From Lysobacteraceae bacterium (GTDB lineage: Bacteria; Pseudomonadota; Gammaproteobacteria; Xanthomonadales; Xanthomonadaceae), in contig JAGNNB010000018.1 in NCBI GenBank assembly GCA_017990865.1, positions 1 to 16,856 of the forward strand: a stretch of 16,856 nt of DNA, written 5' to 3'. The position numbers and the translations under genes are program-made. How positions within the stretch are numbered: the first letter of the stretch is position 1; each line of letters begins with the position of its first letter. Below the pieces are notes generated by a model. It was given only the letters and a program-made list of their open reading frames with translations. It did not search any database and was not told where the DNA came from. Below, one piece after another: positions 8,057 through 14,923 of the stretch.

Positions 8057-9213
8057 CGCATCGCGCTCCCGGCAGCGGTTGCGGGCGTGGTTGTGGGCGT
8101 GGTTGCGGCGGCCTTCGCAGGCGCGGCGACGATGCGGATGCGGTCGCCGTCGGCGAGGAAACCTGCGCCGGTCGTCACCACCGATTGCCCCGGTTTCGGG
8201 CCGTCGAGAATTTGCACCGCATCACCGCCCTTGGCGCCGGTACGCACGCGCACGGCATGCGCGAGATTGACGCCGGCCTTGGTGTCGACCACGAACACGG
8301 TGGGAAAGCCGTCGCGCAAAACGACCGCGGCGGTCGGAACGGTGGCCGCATCAACGGTGCCGGTGTCGATGCGCCCTTCCACGTAGGCGCCGGGGGCCAG
8401 ACCTTCCGGTTGCGGCAAATCGGCGTAGACCGTGCCGGTGCGCGTGGCGATGTCCACGCCCGGGCTGACCGCGCGCACGCGGCCTTCGACTTCGGCGCCG
8501 CCGGGCGCGCGCAGCGTGATCCGGTCGCCGGGCGCGACTGCGGCCAATTCCGCGACGGGTAGCTCGGCGCGCCATTCCAGACGGCCGTCGCGGATCAGCC
8601 GCAGCAATTCGCCGCCGGCCATGACCACCTGCCCCGGTTGCACCAACCGTTTGGAAATCACGCCGTCAGCCGGGGCGCGCAATTCGGCGAAACTGCGGCG
8701 CAGAGCGGCGGCGTCGTGCATCGCCCGCGCGGTGCCCACGCGGGCCTCGCTTTGGGTGCGTGCGGCGCGCAGTTCGTCCAATTGGGTGGCGCTGATGTAA
8801 CGGTCTCGAACGAGGTTCTGGCCGCGCGCCAGATTCGCCCGCGCCAAACCCGCGCCGGCTTCGGCTTCGCGCAGCGCCGCCGCGGCCTGGGCCAATTCGC
8901 TGTCCAGCATCCGGGTATCCAAGCGCAGCAGCACTTGGCCGCGGCGCACGGTTTCGCCCACATCCACCGACAGCGCGGTCACGCGCAGGCCGCCGACTTC
9001 CACGCCGAGCTGCATTTCTTCGACCGCGGCGACCGCGCCGGAGACCGCGACGCTGCGCGGTAGGGCGCGGACGACGACCGGCGCCGTCGTCACCGCCATG
9101 GCGGCCGAGGTGGCGTTCGCGCCTTGGCCGGCGGCGGCGTCTTTATCGGAACAGGCGACGAGCGTCGACGAAGCGACAGCGATGAGCAGGGCGGCGCGGA
9201 GTGCGATAGGCAC
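8053..9213 (-). CDS. RND efflux periplasmic adaptor (membrane fusion lipoprotein)
   Basis: The 386-residue product starts with a lipoprotein signal ending STLVAC, placing the lipidated Cys at residue 21. It then shows the adaptor order: a barrel-sandwich (lipoyl) half with GVEVGGLRVTALSVDVGETVRRGQVL (about 70-97), an alanine-rich helical hairpin (about 103-170), the second lipoyl half with LRAPADGVISKRLVQPGQVV (about 175-195), and beta-barrel and membrane-proximal domains. The C-terminus is threonine/alanine-rich. The start is a GTG at 9211-9213, chosen because it has GGAG at 8 nt and gives a complete signal peptide. It bridges the pump encoded next to an outer-membrane channel. It is first in a two-gene operon and is transcribed away from the cysteine-rich peptide genes. 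No regulator gene is adjacent. Confidence 0.94.
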   Translation of the reverse strand: MPIALRAALLIAVASSTLVACSDKDAAAGQGANATSAAMAVTTAPVVVRALPRSVAVSGAVAAVEEMQLGVEVGGLRVTALSVDVGETVRRGQVLLRLDTRMLDSELAQAAAALREAEAGAGLARANLARGQNLVRDRYISATQLDELRAARTQSEARVGTARAMHDAAALRRSFAELRAPADGVISKRLVQPGQVVMAGGELLRLIRDGRLEWRAELPVAELAAVAPGDRITLRAPGGAEVEGRVRAVSPGVDIATRTGTVYADLPQPEGLAPGAYVEGRIDTGTVDAATVPTAAVVLRDGFPTVFVVDTKAGVNLAHAVRVRTGAKGGDAVQILDGPKPGQSVVTTGAGFLADGDRIRIVAAPAKAAATTPTTTPATAAGSAMR

Positions 9214-9578
9214 CGGGGGAGCTCCGGAAGGTCGGCAGGCGCGTAGTGTACCGGCTAGTTCAGTATTTCGCGCCCCTGCCGAGTGTCCTGATGGTTGTCT
9301 TATTCAGGCGGCGCGAACGAAGCGCTGGCGCGCGCCGCCACCACGACGCGATGGACAGGTCTATAGTGAGGATAAAGGGGTCATGCCGCAGTCGTCGCTT
9401 CACGCCGCGCATCGCGCCACCGCCAGGAAAAATCTGATCGTTCGACGACGAATCAAACACGGAATTGCTCGTTTGCTCGGCACCGGCGCGATGCGCGACC
9501 GATGCGCTCCGGCGAGGCGTTCCGGGTGAGGCCAGGGCCCGGCCTACAGCGGCCCGTGCATCGACAAGGAGAGTACGC
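9214..9578. other. Divergent intergenic region between the RND operon and the peptide genes
   Basis: These 365 bases should hold promoters for both the RND operon (-) and the first peptide gene (+). A -10-like TATAGT lies at 9362-9367 on the + strand without a convincing -35. A 48-codon frame from an ATG at 9383 to 9529 encodes a basic peptide, but its GGGG sits only 2 nt from the ATG and GAGGA is 10 nt away, so I do not call it a gene. I see no obvious operator palindrome. Confidence 0.4.
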
Positions 9579-9797
9579 ATGAAAACCAAAACAACCGTAT
9601 GGGTCGCCGCCGTCGCGCTTTCGCTCGGCCTGGGAATCGGCACATCGTCCGCCAATGCGGATCGCGGGATCTTCATCGGCGCGAAATGCACCGTGATCTG
9701 CTCCCGGGTGCTGTCGGACTGTTTGGCGCAGGGTCTGCTGACGCCAGGACAATGCCAACAATTGAGCACTGAGTGTTTTCTGGATTGCGGACAGTGA
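9579..9797 (+). CDS. Small secreted cysteine-rich peptide A
   Basis: The 72-residue product is not a family I recognise. The ATG at 9579 has AAGGAG at 7 nt spacing. Residues 1-27 form a classic Sec signal peptide: KTK, a hydrophobic core, then SSANA before Asp28. The predicted mature peptide of 45 residues has six cysteines (37, 41, 48, 59, 66, 70) in the order CX3C-X6-C-X10-C-X6-CX3C, which reads the same in both directions. An i, i+4, i+11 spacing puts each triplet on one helix face, suggesting two helices clamped by three disulfides after export. The downstream peptide B shares the signal-peptide ending and the same outer spacing, so the two are probably ancient duplicates. Function is unknown; a toxin, an inhibitor or a cell-surface peptide are all open. 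Confidence 0.75.
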   Translation: MKTKTTVWVAAVALSLGLGIGTSSANADRGIFIGAKCTVICSRVLSDCLAQGLLTPGQCQQLSTECFLDCGQ

Positions 9798-9960
9798 ATG
9801 CCGCCTTGGCGGCACCGAGTCGTCGAAGCCGCTTCGTGAACGTCGTTCCATAGAGGCGCCAACAGCGCTGTCGTCGACGATCGGCCAAAGAAATCAGGGG
9901 GACGGGCCATCGGGCTCCGCCCGCAAGCGAGCCTGAGTATCGCAACCTGAGGAGCGACAT
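9798..9960. other. Structured spacer between the two peptide genes
   Basis: A hairpin with TGCCGCC at 9799-9805 and GGCGGCA at 9808-9814 begins two bases after the peptide A stop, and CGGGC/GCCCG at 9911-9923 forms another small stem. Neither is followed by a T-tract, so read-through from peptide A into peptide B is possible and a single transcript with a processed or attenuating spacer would fit. No separate promoter for peptide B is obvious. Confidence 0.4.
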
Positions 9961-10170
9961 ATGAAACTCGGAACGTTCGTGTACGGCGCCGCCATCGCGG
10001 CGATGATGGGTTTGGGGATCGGCATGTCGTCGAACGCCAATGCGGATTATTCCTGCATTCGCGGCTGCCGCCTGCAATACAACGCCTGTTTGACGGCTTG
10101 CCCGACCGCCAGTTGCCGCGCGGCCTGCTTCTACAACTACGAAAACTGCATCGACGGCTGCTCGACCTGA
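9961..10170 (+). CDS. Small secreted cysteine-rich peptide B
   Basis: The 69-residue product is related to peptide A. The ATG has AGGAG at 7 nt. Residues 1-28 are a Sec signal ending SSNANA before Asp29, and GLGIG-M/T-SS near the cleavage site is shared with peptide A. The predicted mature chain of 41 residues has eight cysteines (32, 36, 43, 47, 52, 56, 63, 67), spaced CX3C-X6-CX3C-X4-CX3C-X6-CX3C. This is again mirror-symmetric and adds one extra Cys per helix relative to A. Paired CX3C motifs recall alpha-hairpinin-type disulfide helical hairpins, but that is only an analogy of spacing. Tyr and Asn are frequent (RLQYNAC, FYNYENC). It ends 37 bp before the convergent tatD stop. I do not assign a function. 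Confidence 0.78.
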   Translation: MKLGTFVYGAAIAAMMGLGIGMSSNANADYSCIRGCRLQYNACLTACPTASCRAACFYNYENCIDGCST

Positions 10171-10207
10171 AGTCGGTCCGACATCGGTCCGAAATTTCCG
10201 CAGCACG

Positions 10208-11029
10208 TCAGCCTGCGGGCAATCGAAAGAACGCGGTCGCCGTCGCCGTCGTCGCGGCGGCGACCGCTTCGACGCTCTCGCCGCGATCCCGTGCCAATTC
10301 CTCGACGATATGCGCCAAGTACATCGGTTCATTGCGGCGGTGCGACGGCGCGGGTTTGACCGTGCGCGGCAATAGATAAGGCGCGTCGGTTTCGATCATC
10401 AGCCGGTTCGCCGGTATGTGCTTCACCAGTTCGCGCAGATGCGTGCCGCGGCGCTCGTCGCACAGCCAGCCGGTGATGCCGATATGCCAATCCCGGTCGA
10501 GGCACGCGAACAATTCCTCGCGCGTGCCGGTGAAGCAATGCACCACCGCCGGGCCGAGGCGACCGTCGAAATTCTTCATCATCGCCACGAAATCCTCGTG
10601 CGCGTCGCGTTGATGCAGGAACAGCGGCTTCGGTCGGCCTGAGGCCGCGAGATCGGCGGCCAACTGCAATTGCCGTTCGAACGCCATGCGCTGCGCCGGC
10701 CGCGGCGAGAAATCGCGGAAATAATCCAGGCCGCATTCGCCCACCGCTACCACTTCGGGTTGCGCGTGCAAGGCGCGCATCTCCGCATCGCATTCGTCGG
10801 TGTATTCGATGGCGTGGTGCGGATGCACGCCCGCGGTGGCGAACAACTCGCCCGGATAGGTCTGCGCCAAGATCGCGGCCTTCGGCGAATGCGCGCGGCA
10901 GGCGCCGGTGACGACCATGCGCGTCACGCCCGCGGCACGCGCGCGCTGCAGCACCGCATCGCGATCGGCATCGAAACTTTCGTGGGTGAGATTGGCGCCG
11001 ATATCGATCAGCGCGGCGGTGGGCGGCAT
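10208..11029 (-). CDS. tatD: TatD-type metal-dependent DNase
   Basis: The 273-residue protein aligns by eye with E. coli TatD along its length. It starts LIDIGANLTHESF, where TatD itself has Asn in place of the HxH of its paralogues, then TAGVHPHH, VVAVGECGLDYFRDFS, FLHQRDAHE, VVHCFTGTREE, GITGWLCDERRG, LMIETDAPYLLPR and SHRRNEP. Metal-binding residues are present: E98, H139, H164 and D215. TatD proteins are cytosolic TIM-barrel Mg-dependent 3'-5' exonucleases linked to DNA repair and fragment clearance. I use the ATG at 11029, not the GTG at 11089: family members start here, and a -10-like TAGAAT at 11064-11059 would put the mRNA start between the two. Neither start has a good Shine-Dalgarno sequence. 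It is a single gene, convergent with peptide B and divergent from the first serine hydrolase. Confidence 0.95.
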   Translation of the reverse strand: MPPTAALIDIGANLTHESFDADRDAVLQRARAAGVTRMVVTGACRAHSPKAAILAQTYPGELFATAGVHPHHAIEYTDECDAEMRALHAQPEVVAVGECGLDYFRDFSPRPAQRMAFERQLQLAADLAASGRPKPLFLHQRDAHEDFVAMMKNFDGRLGPAVVHCFTGTREELFACLDRDWHIGITGWLCDERRGTHLRELVKHIPANRLMIETDAPYLLPRTVKPAPSHRRNEPMYLAHIVEELARDRGESVEAVAAATTATATAFFRLPAG

Positions 11030-11058
11030 AGGCGGTACGAACGGAACGTGGGGCGCAC

Positions 11059-11064
11059 ATTCTA
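11059..11064 (-). promoter_or_regulatory. Candidate -10 box of tatD
   Basis: Read on the minus strand this is TAGAAT, 5 of 6 to the sigma-70 consensus and identical to the hexamer before polA. It predicts initiation near 11052 and a leader of about 23 nt to the ATG at 11029. It therefore argues against translation from the GTG at 11089. The -35 is weak. Confidence 0.4.
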
Positions 11065-11270
11065 CGACCGATGCCGAACGTCCCGACACATTCGTTTACA
11101 ACTTCGCGCCGCGCGCCGCGCCAAAACCGTCAACCGCCGCGATGAGCTCGCGTTCATGGCCTTGCTTCGGTCGTGCCTTCGCGATTTTGCCTTCGTGATC
11201 GCCTCATCGCGACGCGCCCTGGCGATCCGACCGCACCGAAGCCCCTTCTCGACTTCAAGGAAGCATCGCC

Positions 11271-12344
11271 ATGTCCGCCGTTCCTGTCCGCATCGCTGCG
11301 TTCGTATGCTCCCTGGCCGTCGCGCTTGGCGCACCCGGTGCGACGAAAGCCGCGCCGCCCTACGACTTCACGCCCGTCAGCGCCGAAATGCAGCGCTTCG
11401 TGCAAACCTATTCGCTCGACGGAGCCTCACTGCGCGTGAACAAAGCCGGCAGCGTCGTGTATCGCCGCGCGTTCGGCGGCTATACGCTCGGCACTCGCGT
11501 ACGCATCGCCTCGGCCAGCAAGTGGATTTCGGCCATCGCCATCGCGCGCCTCGTCGAAAAAGGTCGGATGCGTTGGACCGACACCGTCGGCCAGTATTTC
11601 CCGACGGTCGACGCCAGCAAACGCAATATCACGCTGGAGCAATTGTTCTCGCACACCAGCGGCATGGCGTACGAGGAAGACGCATGTCTGTCGAGCGCGC
11701 TGTACACCTTGGCCACCTGCGCCAACCGCATCCTCAAGCAACCGCTGATCGGGCAGCCGGGCAAAGTCTTCGCTTACGGCGGCAACTCCATGCAGGTCGC
11801 CGGGCGAATGGCCGAAATCGCGACCGGCAAGGCCTGGGACGATATTTTCATCGATGAAGTGGCGACGCCGCTGGGGATGACGGCGACCGATTATTCCGGC
11901 TCCTCGACGGCGCCCGGTTATGTGCGCAACACCAATCCGACGATCGATCGCAGCGTGCGCAGCACGTTGGAGGATTACGGCAAGATCGTCGACACCGTGC
12001 TCGCGCAAGGCTGTTTGCGCGTCCGCATCGACGGCGCGTGCGCGAGCGGCGCGCAATATCTGACGCCCGCCACCATTACGTTCATGGCGCGCGACCGCAG
12101 CATCGGCACGGTCTCGCTGTATCGCCCGCCGAACGCGACCGGCTTCGGTTACGGCCTCGGTCAATGGATCGATCCGTCGTCGCCACGCCTCGTATCCAGC
12201 ACCGGCGGCACCGGCTTCACGCCGTGGGTGGATGCGGATCGCCGCATCGCCGGCGTGTTGCTGGTCGACAACCTCAATACCCGCCTCTACGACGACATCA
12301 ACGACATTCGCGCACTGATCAACATCGCCGTCGCGGATCGATGA
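11271..12344 (+). CDS. Exported serine hydrolase, class C beta-lactamase/esterase fold, copy 1
   Basis: The 357-residue product has a Sec signal of about 28 residues. The core fits the beta-lactamase-related serine hydrolase family (class C lactamases, DD-peptidases and esterases): SxxK at 81-84 (SASK, nucleophile S81, K84), LFSHTSG at 125-131, and FAYGGNSMQVAGR with likely catalytic Y169. TGGTGFTPWVD near 318 occupies the place of the KTG-like strand. Cys139/Cys150 and Cys248/Cys257 are conserved in the neighbouring copy and could form disulfides, consistent with a periplasmic or secreted location. The ATG has AAGGAA at 8 nt. The tandem paralogue begins 238 bp downstream. Substrate is undetermined: ester, D-amino peptide or beta-lactam are all possible, and true lactamase activity is not implied. 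Confidence 0.9.
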   Translation: MSAVPVRIAAFVCSLAVALGAPGATKAAPPYDFTPVSAEMQRFVQTYSLDGASLRVNKAGSVVYRRAFGGYTLGTRVRIASASKWISAIAIARLVEKGRMRWTDTVGQYFPTVDASKRNITLEQLFSHTSGMAYEEDACLSSALYTLATCANRILKQPLIGQPGKVFAYGGNSMQVAGRMAEIATGKAWDDIFIDEVATPLGMTATDYSGSSTAPGYVRNTNPTIDRSVRSTLEDYGKIVDTVLAQGCLRVRIDGACASGAQYLTPATITFMARDRSIGTVSLYRPPNATGFGYGLGQWIDPSSPRLVSSTGGTGFTPWVDADRRIAGVLLVDNLNTRLYDDINDIRALINIAVADR

Positions 12345-12359
12345 ACCCCCACCGCGCAC

Positions 12360-12387
12360 TAACAGGCTGTTGAACAACAGCCTGTTA
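12360..12387 (+). terminator. Perfect hairpin downstream of hydrolase copy 1
   Basis: A 13-bp perfect inverted repeat (12360-12372 with 12375-12387) around an AA loop starts 16 bp after the hydrolase stop codon. It overlaps the left end of the 152-bp element. It lacks a T-tract, so it is a possible terminator or 3' stabiliser only. Confidence 0.35.
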
Positions 12388-12514
12388 ACGCAGCCAAGGA
12401 GGGCTGCGACGACGAAGCGAGCGCGCAAGCGCTTGATTCGTCGGGAGCGAGTCCGGACATGCGCCGGACTCGCGACTTGAAAAACGATCTGGAAGATCGT
12501 TTTTCAACAACCTG
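12363..12514. repeat. 152-bp hairpin-rich MITE/REP-like element with terminal inverted repeats
   Basis: The ends CAGGCTGTTGAA (12363-12374) and TTCAACAACCTG (12503-12514) are inverted copies matching at 11 of 12 positions. Inside are consecutive hairpins: GCAGCC/GGCTGC, CGACGAA/TTCGTCG with an inner AAGCG/CGCTT, a perfect 10-bp stem (12447-12456 with 12464-12473), and a perfect 14-bp stem (12477-12490 with 12494-12507). It has no coding capacity and no target-site duplication I can see. It lies exactly between the two paralogous hydrolase genes. A non-autonomous mobile element is the best reading; a composite REP is the alternative. Confidence 0.65.
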
Positions 12515-12582
12515 CGCGATCGTTCGTGCGCGTTTTTCGATGTGTTCCCCAAACGCTGTGTCCCCCAAACAAGGAGTTTCCC

Positions 12583-13779
12583 ATGATTCGTTTCCGTTCC
12601 ACCGCCTTCGCGTTCGCCTGCGCTATCGCATGCGGCGCCGCACTGCCCACCACGGCCGCACCCGTCTACAACTTCGCGCCTGTCACCGCGGAAATGCAGC
12701 AATTCGTGCAGACCTACGCGCTCGACGGCGCATCGCTGCGCGTGAACAAGGCCGGCAGCGTCGTGTATCGACGCGCATTCGGCAGCTACACGCTGGGCAC
12801 GCAAGTGTCGATCGCATCGGCAAGCAAATGGGTATCCGCGATCGCGATCGCGCGCATCGTCGAAAAAGGCCAGATGCGCTGGACCGATACCGTCGGCCAG
12901 TATTTCCCGACCGTCGAGGCGAGCAAGCGCAATATCACGCTCGAACAATTGTTCTCGCACACCAGCGGCCTGCCCGCGGGCGACGAATCGTGCATGTCTA
13001 ATCCGTTGTATACCTTGGCCACGTGCGCGAATCATATTCTGCAGAAGCCGCTGATCGGCACGCCGGGCAAGGTGTTCGCCTACGGCGGCAATTCGATGCA
13101 GGTGGCCGGGCGCATGGCCGAGATCGCGACCGGCAAGGCCTGGGACGATATTTTCATCGCCGAAATGACCACACCGCTGCGCTTGAGCGCCACCGACTAC
13201 GCCACATCGTCCAGCTCGCCGAATTACGAGCGCAACAGCAATCCGCGCATCGCCGGCGGCGTGCGCAGCACGTTGGAGGATTACGGCAAGATCGTCGATA
13301 TGGTGTTGGCCAATGGTTGCTTGGATAGCGGTTTCCCGAACAATTGTCTGCCCGGCCGCCGCTTTCTGACGCGCGCCACCATCGAATTCATGGCGCGCGA
13401 CCGTACCGTCGGCACCACCGACATTTCGCGTCCGCCCACCAGCACCGGCTACGGTTACGGCCTCGGTCAATGGATCGATCCGTCGTCGCCGCTGATCGTC
13501 TCCAGCCCCGGCGCGTTCGGTTTCACGCCCTGGGTGGATCGCAATTCGCAGGTCGCCGGCGTGTTCCTGGTCAAAGACAGCAATCAGCGCTTGTCCGAGG
13601 ACATCAACGAGATCCGGCTCATGGTGAACGTCGTCGTCGCCGATGGGATGGGCTACCGCCCGGCGCCGGTGTTGCCCTCGCAGCGCGTGACCACGACGGA
13701 CAAAGCGCCCGCGACTTCGATGGTCTCGCTCGGATCGCCGCGCGAGATCGCGATGCGGGACGCAAACGTCGCGCGCTGA
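12583..13779 (+). CDS. Exported serine hydrolase, class C beta-lactamase/esterase fold, copy 2
   Basis: This 398-residue protein is a close paralogue of the preceding gene, with long identical runs such as SLRVNKAGSVVYRRAFG and GKVFAYGGNSMQVAGRMAE. Catalytic elements are intact: SxxK at 79-82 (S79, K82), SHTSG at 125-129 and Y167. A Sec signal of about 26 residues precedes the mature protein, and both candidate disulfide pairs are kept. The start at 12583 has AAGGAG at 6 nt and gives a clean signal peptide; an upstream in-frame start at 12526 would bury it. Compared with copy 1 it carries about 40 extra C-terminal residues, polar and Ser/Thr-rich, that are absent from the first copy. Divergence is greatest around the loop after HTSG and between residues 235 and 265, probably the substrate pocket, so the two may differ in specificity. 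Confidence 0.9.
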   Translation: MIRFRSTAFAFACAIACGAALPTTAAPVYNFAPVTAEMQQFVQTYALDGASLRVNKAGSVVYRRAFGSYTLGTQVSIASASKWVSAIAIARIVEKGQMRWTDTVGQYFPTVEASKRNITLEQLFSHTSGLPAGDESCMSNPLYTLATCANHILQKPLIGTPGKVFAYGGNSMQVAGRMAEIATGKAWDDIFIAEMTTPLRLSATDYATSSSSPNYERNSNPRIAGGVRSTLEDYGKIVDMVLANGCLDSGFPNNCLPGRRFLTRATIEFMARDRTVGTTDISRPPTSTGYGYGLGQWIDPSSPLIVSSPGAFGFTPWVDRNSQVAGVFLVKDSNQRLSEDINEIRLMVNVVVADGMGYRPAPVLPSQRVTTTDKAPATSMVSLGSPREIAMRDANVAR

Positions 13780-13838
13780 ACCACCGCCGGAGCACGCCTC
13801 CGCTACGCGAATTTTCGCGCGAGCGGCGGCGTAATATC

Positions 13839-13866
13839 GACGCGCCCGAATCGTTTCGGGCGCGTC
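13839..13866. terminator. Strong hairpin between convergent genes
   Basis: A perfect 12-bp GC-rich stem (13839-13850 with 13855-13866) closes on a TCGT tetraloop. A second stem, AACGATC/GATCGTT, lies at 13872-13890. They sit between the convergent ends of hydrolase copy 2 and the aspartic-protease-like gene. A T-tract is absent on both sides, so bidirectional termination is likely but not certain. Confidence 0.55.
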
Positions 13867-13902
13867 TCATAAACGATCGGCAAGATCGTTCTCGACGACG
13901 CT

Positions 13903-14850
13903 TCAAGGCACCGTGGTCGGCGCCGCCCGCGCATCTCGACGCGGTCGCACGTAGATCGCATCGTTGCCGAGGTCGAAAATCAGGTCGAAGCGTTTGATCA
14001 CGTCGCCACCGATCACGCTGATACGTTGATTGCCGAGATTGCCCGGAAAAAACCCCGCAGGAACGTTCGACAACCGCGTGCGCCCGAGCGTCAAACCGGG
14101 CAAGACGGTTTTCCTGACCGCGATCTTGTTGCCGAACGAATCGGTCAACGTCGTTTCGTCGATCACCGGCAATCGATCGTTCGCGCCGATCTCAGCGGCG
14201 AAAACATCGTCGAGCAATACGCCGCCCGAGTAACCGGAATGCAGCAAGAAGCGGTGGCGATGACTCTTTTCGCCGATCGCGCAATCGGCTTCGACATACC
14301 ATTCGCCGTTCGTGCGTTCGGCGACGAGCCGGTCGTATTCGGCGGCCTCGGCCGGCAGCGCGTCGTACACCCGCAACCGCCTGCGTTCGAAATCGACGAC
14401 GACGACACTTTCGCCGAACGCATCCAAACCGAATTTCCCGTCGGTGCCGTCGCCGGAATCCTTCACTTCCCAAACGGTCACGTTCTCCCGCGTCGCGCCG
14501 CCGAGCGTCAAACGATGGCCTGCGCTGAACCGCGCATCCGACGGTCCGCCCCAACTGCCGATCTCGGCCGTGTCGCCGAAACGCAATGTCGGAATCTTCC
14601 GCACCGCCTCCTCGGTCAGCGAAACATCCGATGCGGCGGTATGCAGCATCAAGCGCAGCGGCGTCGCCTCGTCGAGCATCGCTTCGACCACCAGATTGTT
14701 CTGGGCGGTCAATACGAACGGAATGTCGTACGCCTTCTCATGCGGGGCGCGGCGCGCTGTCGGCGCTTCGTCGCGCATCGGACGCTGCGCGCAAGCGCAG
14801 AGGCCGATCCATGCGATCGCGAGGATCGCCGAGCTACCCAAACGCGCCAT
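13903..14850 (-). CDS. Retropepsin-like aspartic protease homologue, lipoprotein, catalytic Asp positions replaced by His
   Basis: The 315-residue product starts with a lipoprotein-type signal (AWIGLCAC, Cys20). The ATG at 14850 has GGAG at 8 nt and is preferred over an upstream in-frame TTG. Two retropepsin-like halves are visible. The first has LRLMLHTAASDVSLT (66-80) then GKFGLDAFGESVVVVDFERRRLRVYD (138-163). The second has RFLLHSGYSGGVLL (200-213) then VIGGDVIKRFDLIFDLGNDAIYVRP near the end. The flanking sequence fits the family, in which the catalytic motif is D[ST]G. Here the Asp is His70 in the first half and His204 in the second, both CAT codons. It is therefore probably not a conventional aspartic protease and may be a binding or scaffold protein in the envelope. 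Single gene, downstream of the cytochrome gene. Confidence 0.8.
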   Translation of the reverse strand: MARLGSSAILAIAWIGLCACAQRPMRDEAPTARRAPHEKAYDIPFVLTAQNNLVVEAMLDEATPLRLMLHTAASDVSLTEEAVRKIPTLRFGDTAEIGSWGGPSDARFSAGHRLTLGGATRENVTVWEVKDSGDGTDGKFGLDAFGESVVVVDFERRRLRVYDALPAEAAEYDRLVAERTNGEWYVEADCAIGEKSHRHRFLLHSGYSGGVLLDDVFAAEIGANDRLPVIDETTLTDSFGNKIAVRKTVLPGLTLGRTRLSNVPAGFFPGNLGNQRISVIGGDVIKRFDLIFDLGNDAIYVRPRRDARAAPTTVP

Positions 14851-14923
14851 GCCGTCTTCTCCAACGTTCAAACCCGCAGCCTAACGCAGAGACGCGCGAC
14901 CGGCGGCGTCAGGACCGGCAGCC

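Noticed and set aside
4985..8386. A very long + strand frame (over 1100 codons) opposite the RND genes
   Set aside because: It is antisense to the well-supported pump gene, has His/Arg/Gln-rich composition typical of a mirror frame in high-GC DNA, and no recognisable domain.
11271..13779. Calling the two hydrolases beta-lactamases (ampC)
   Set aside because: The SxxK and Tyr motifs are shared by esterases and DD-peptidases, and no ampC-specific KTG motif or ampR neighbour is present.
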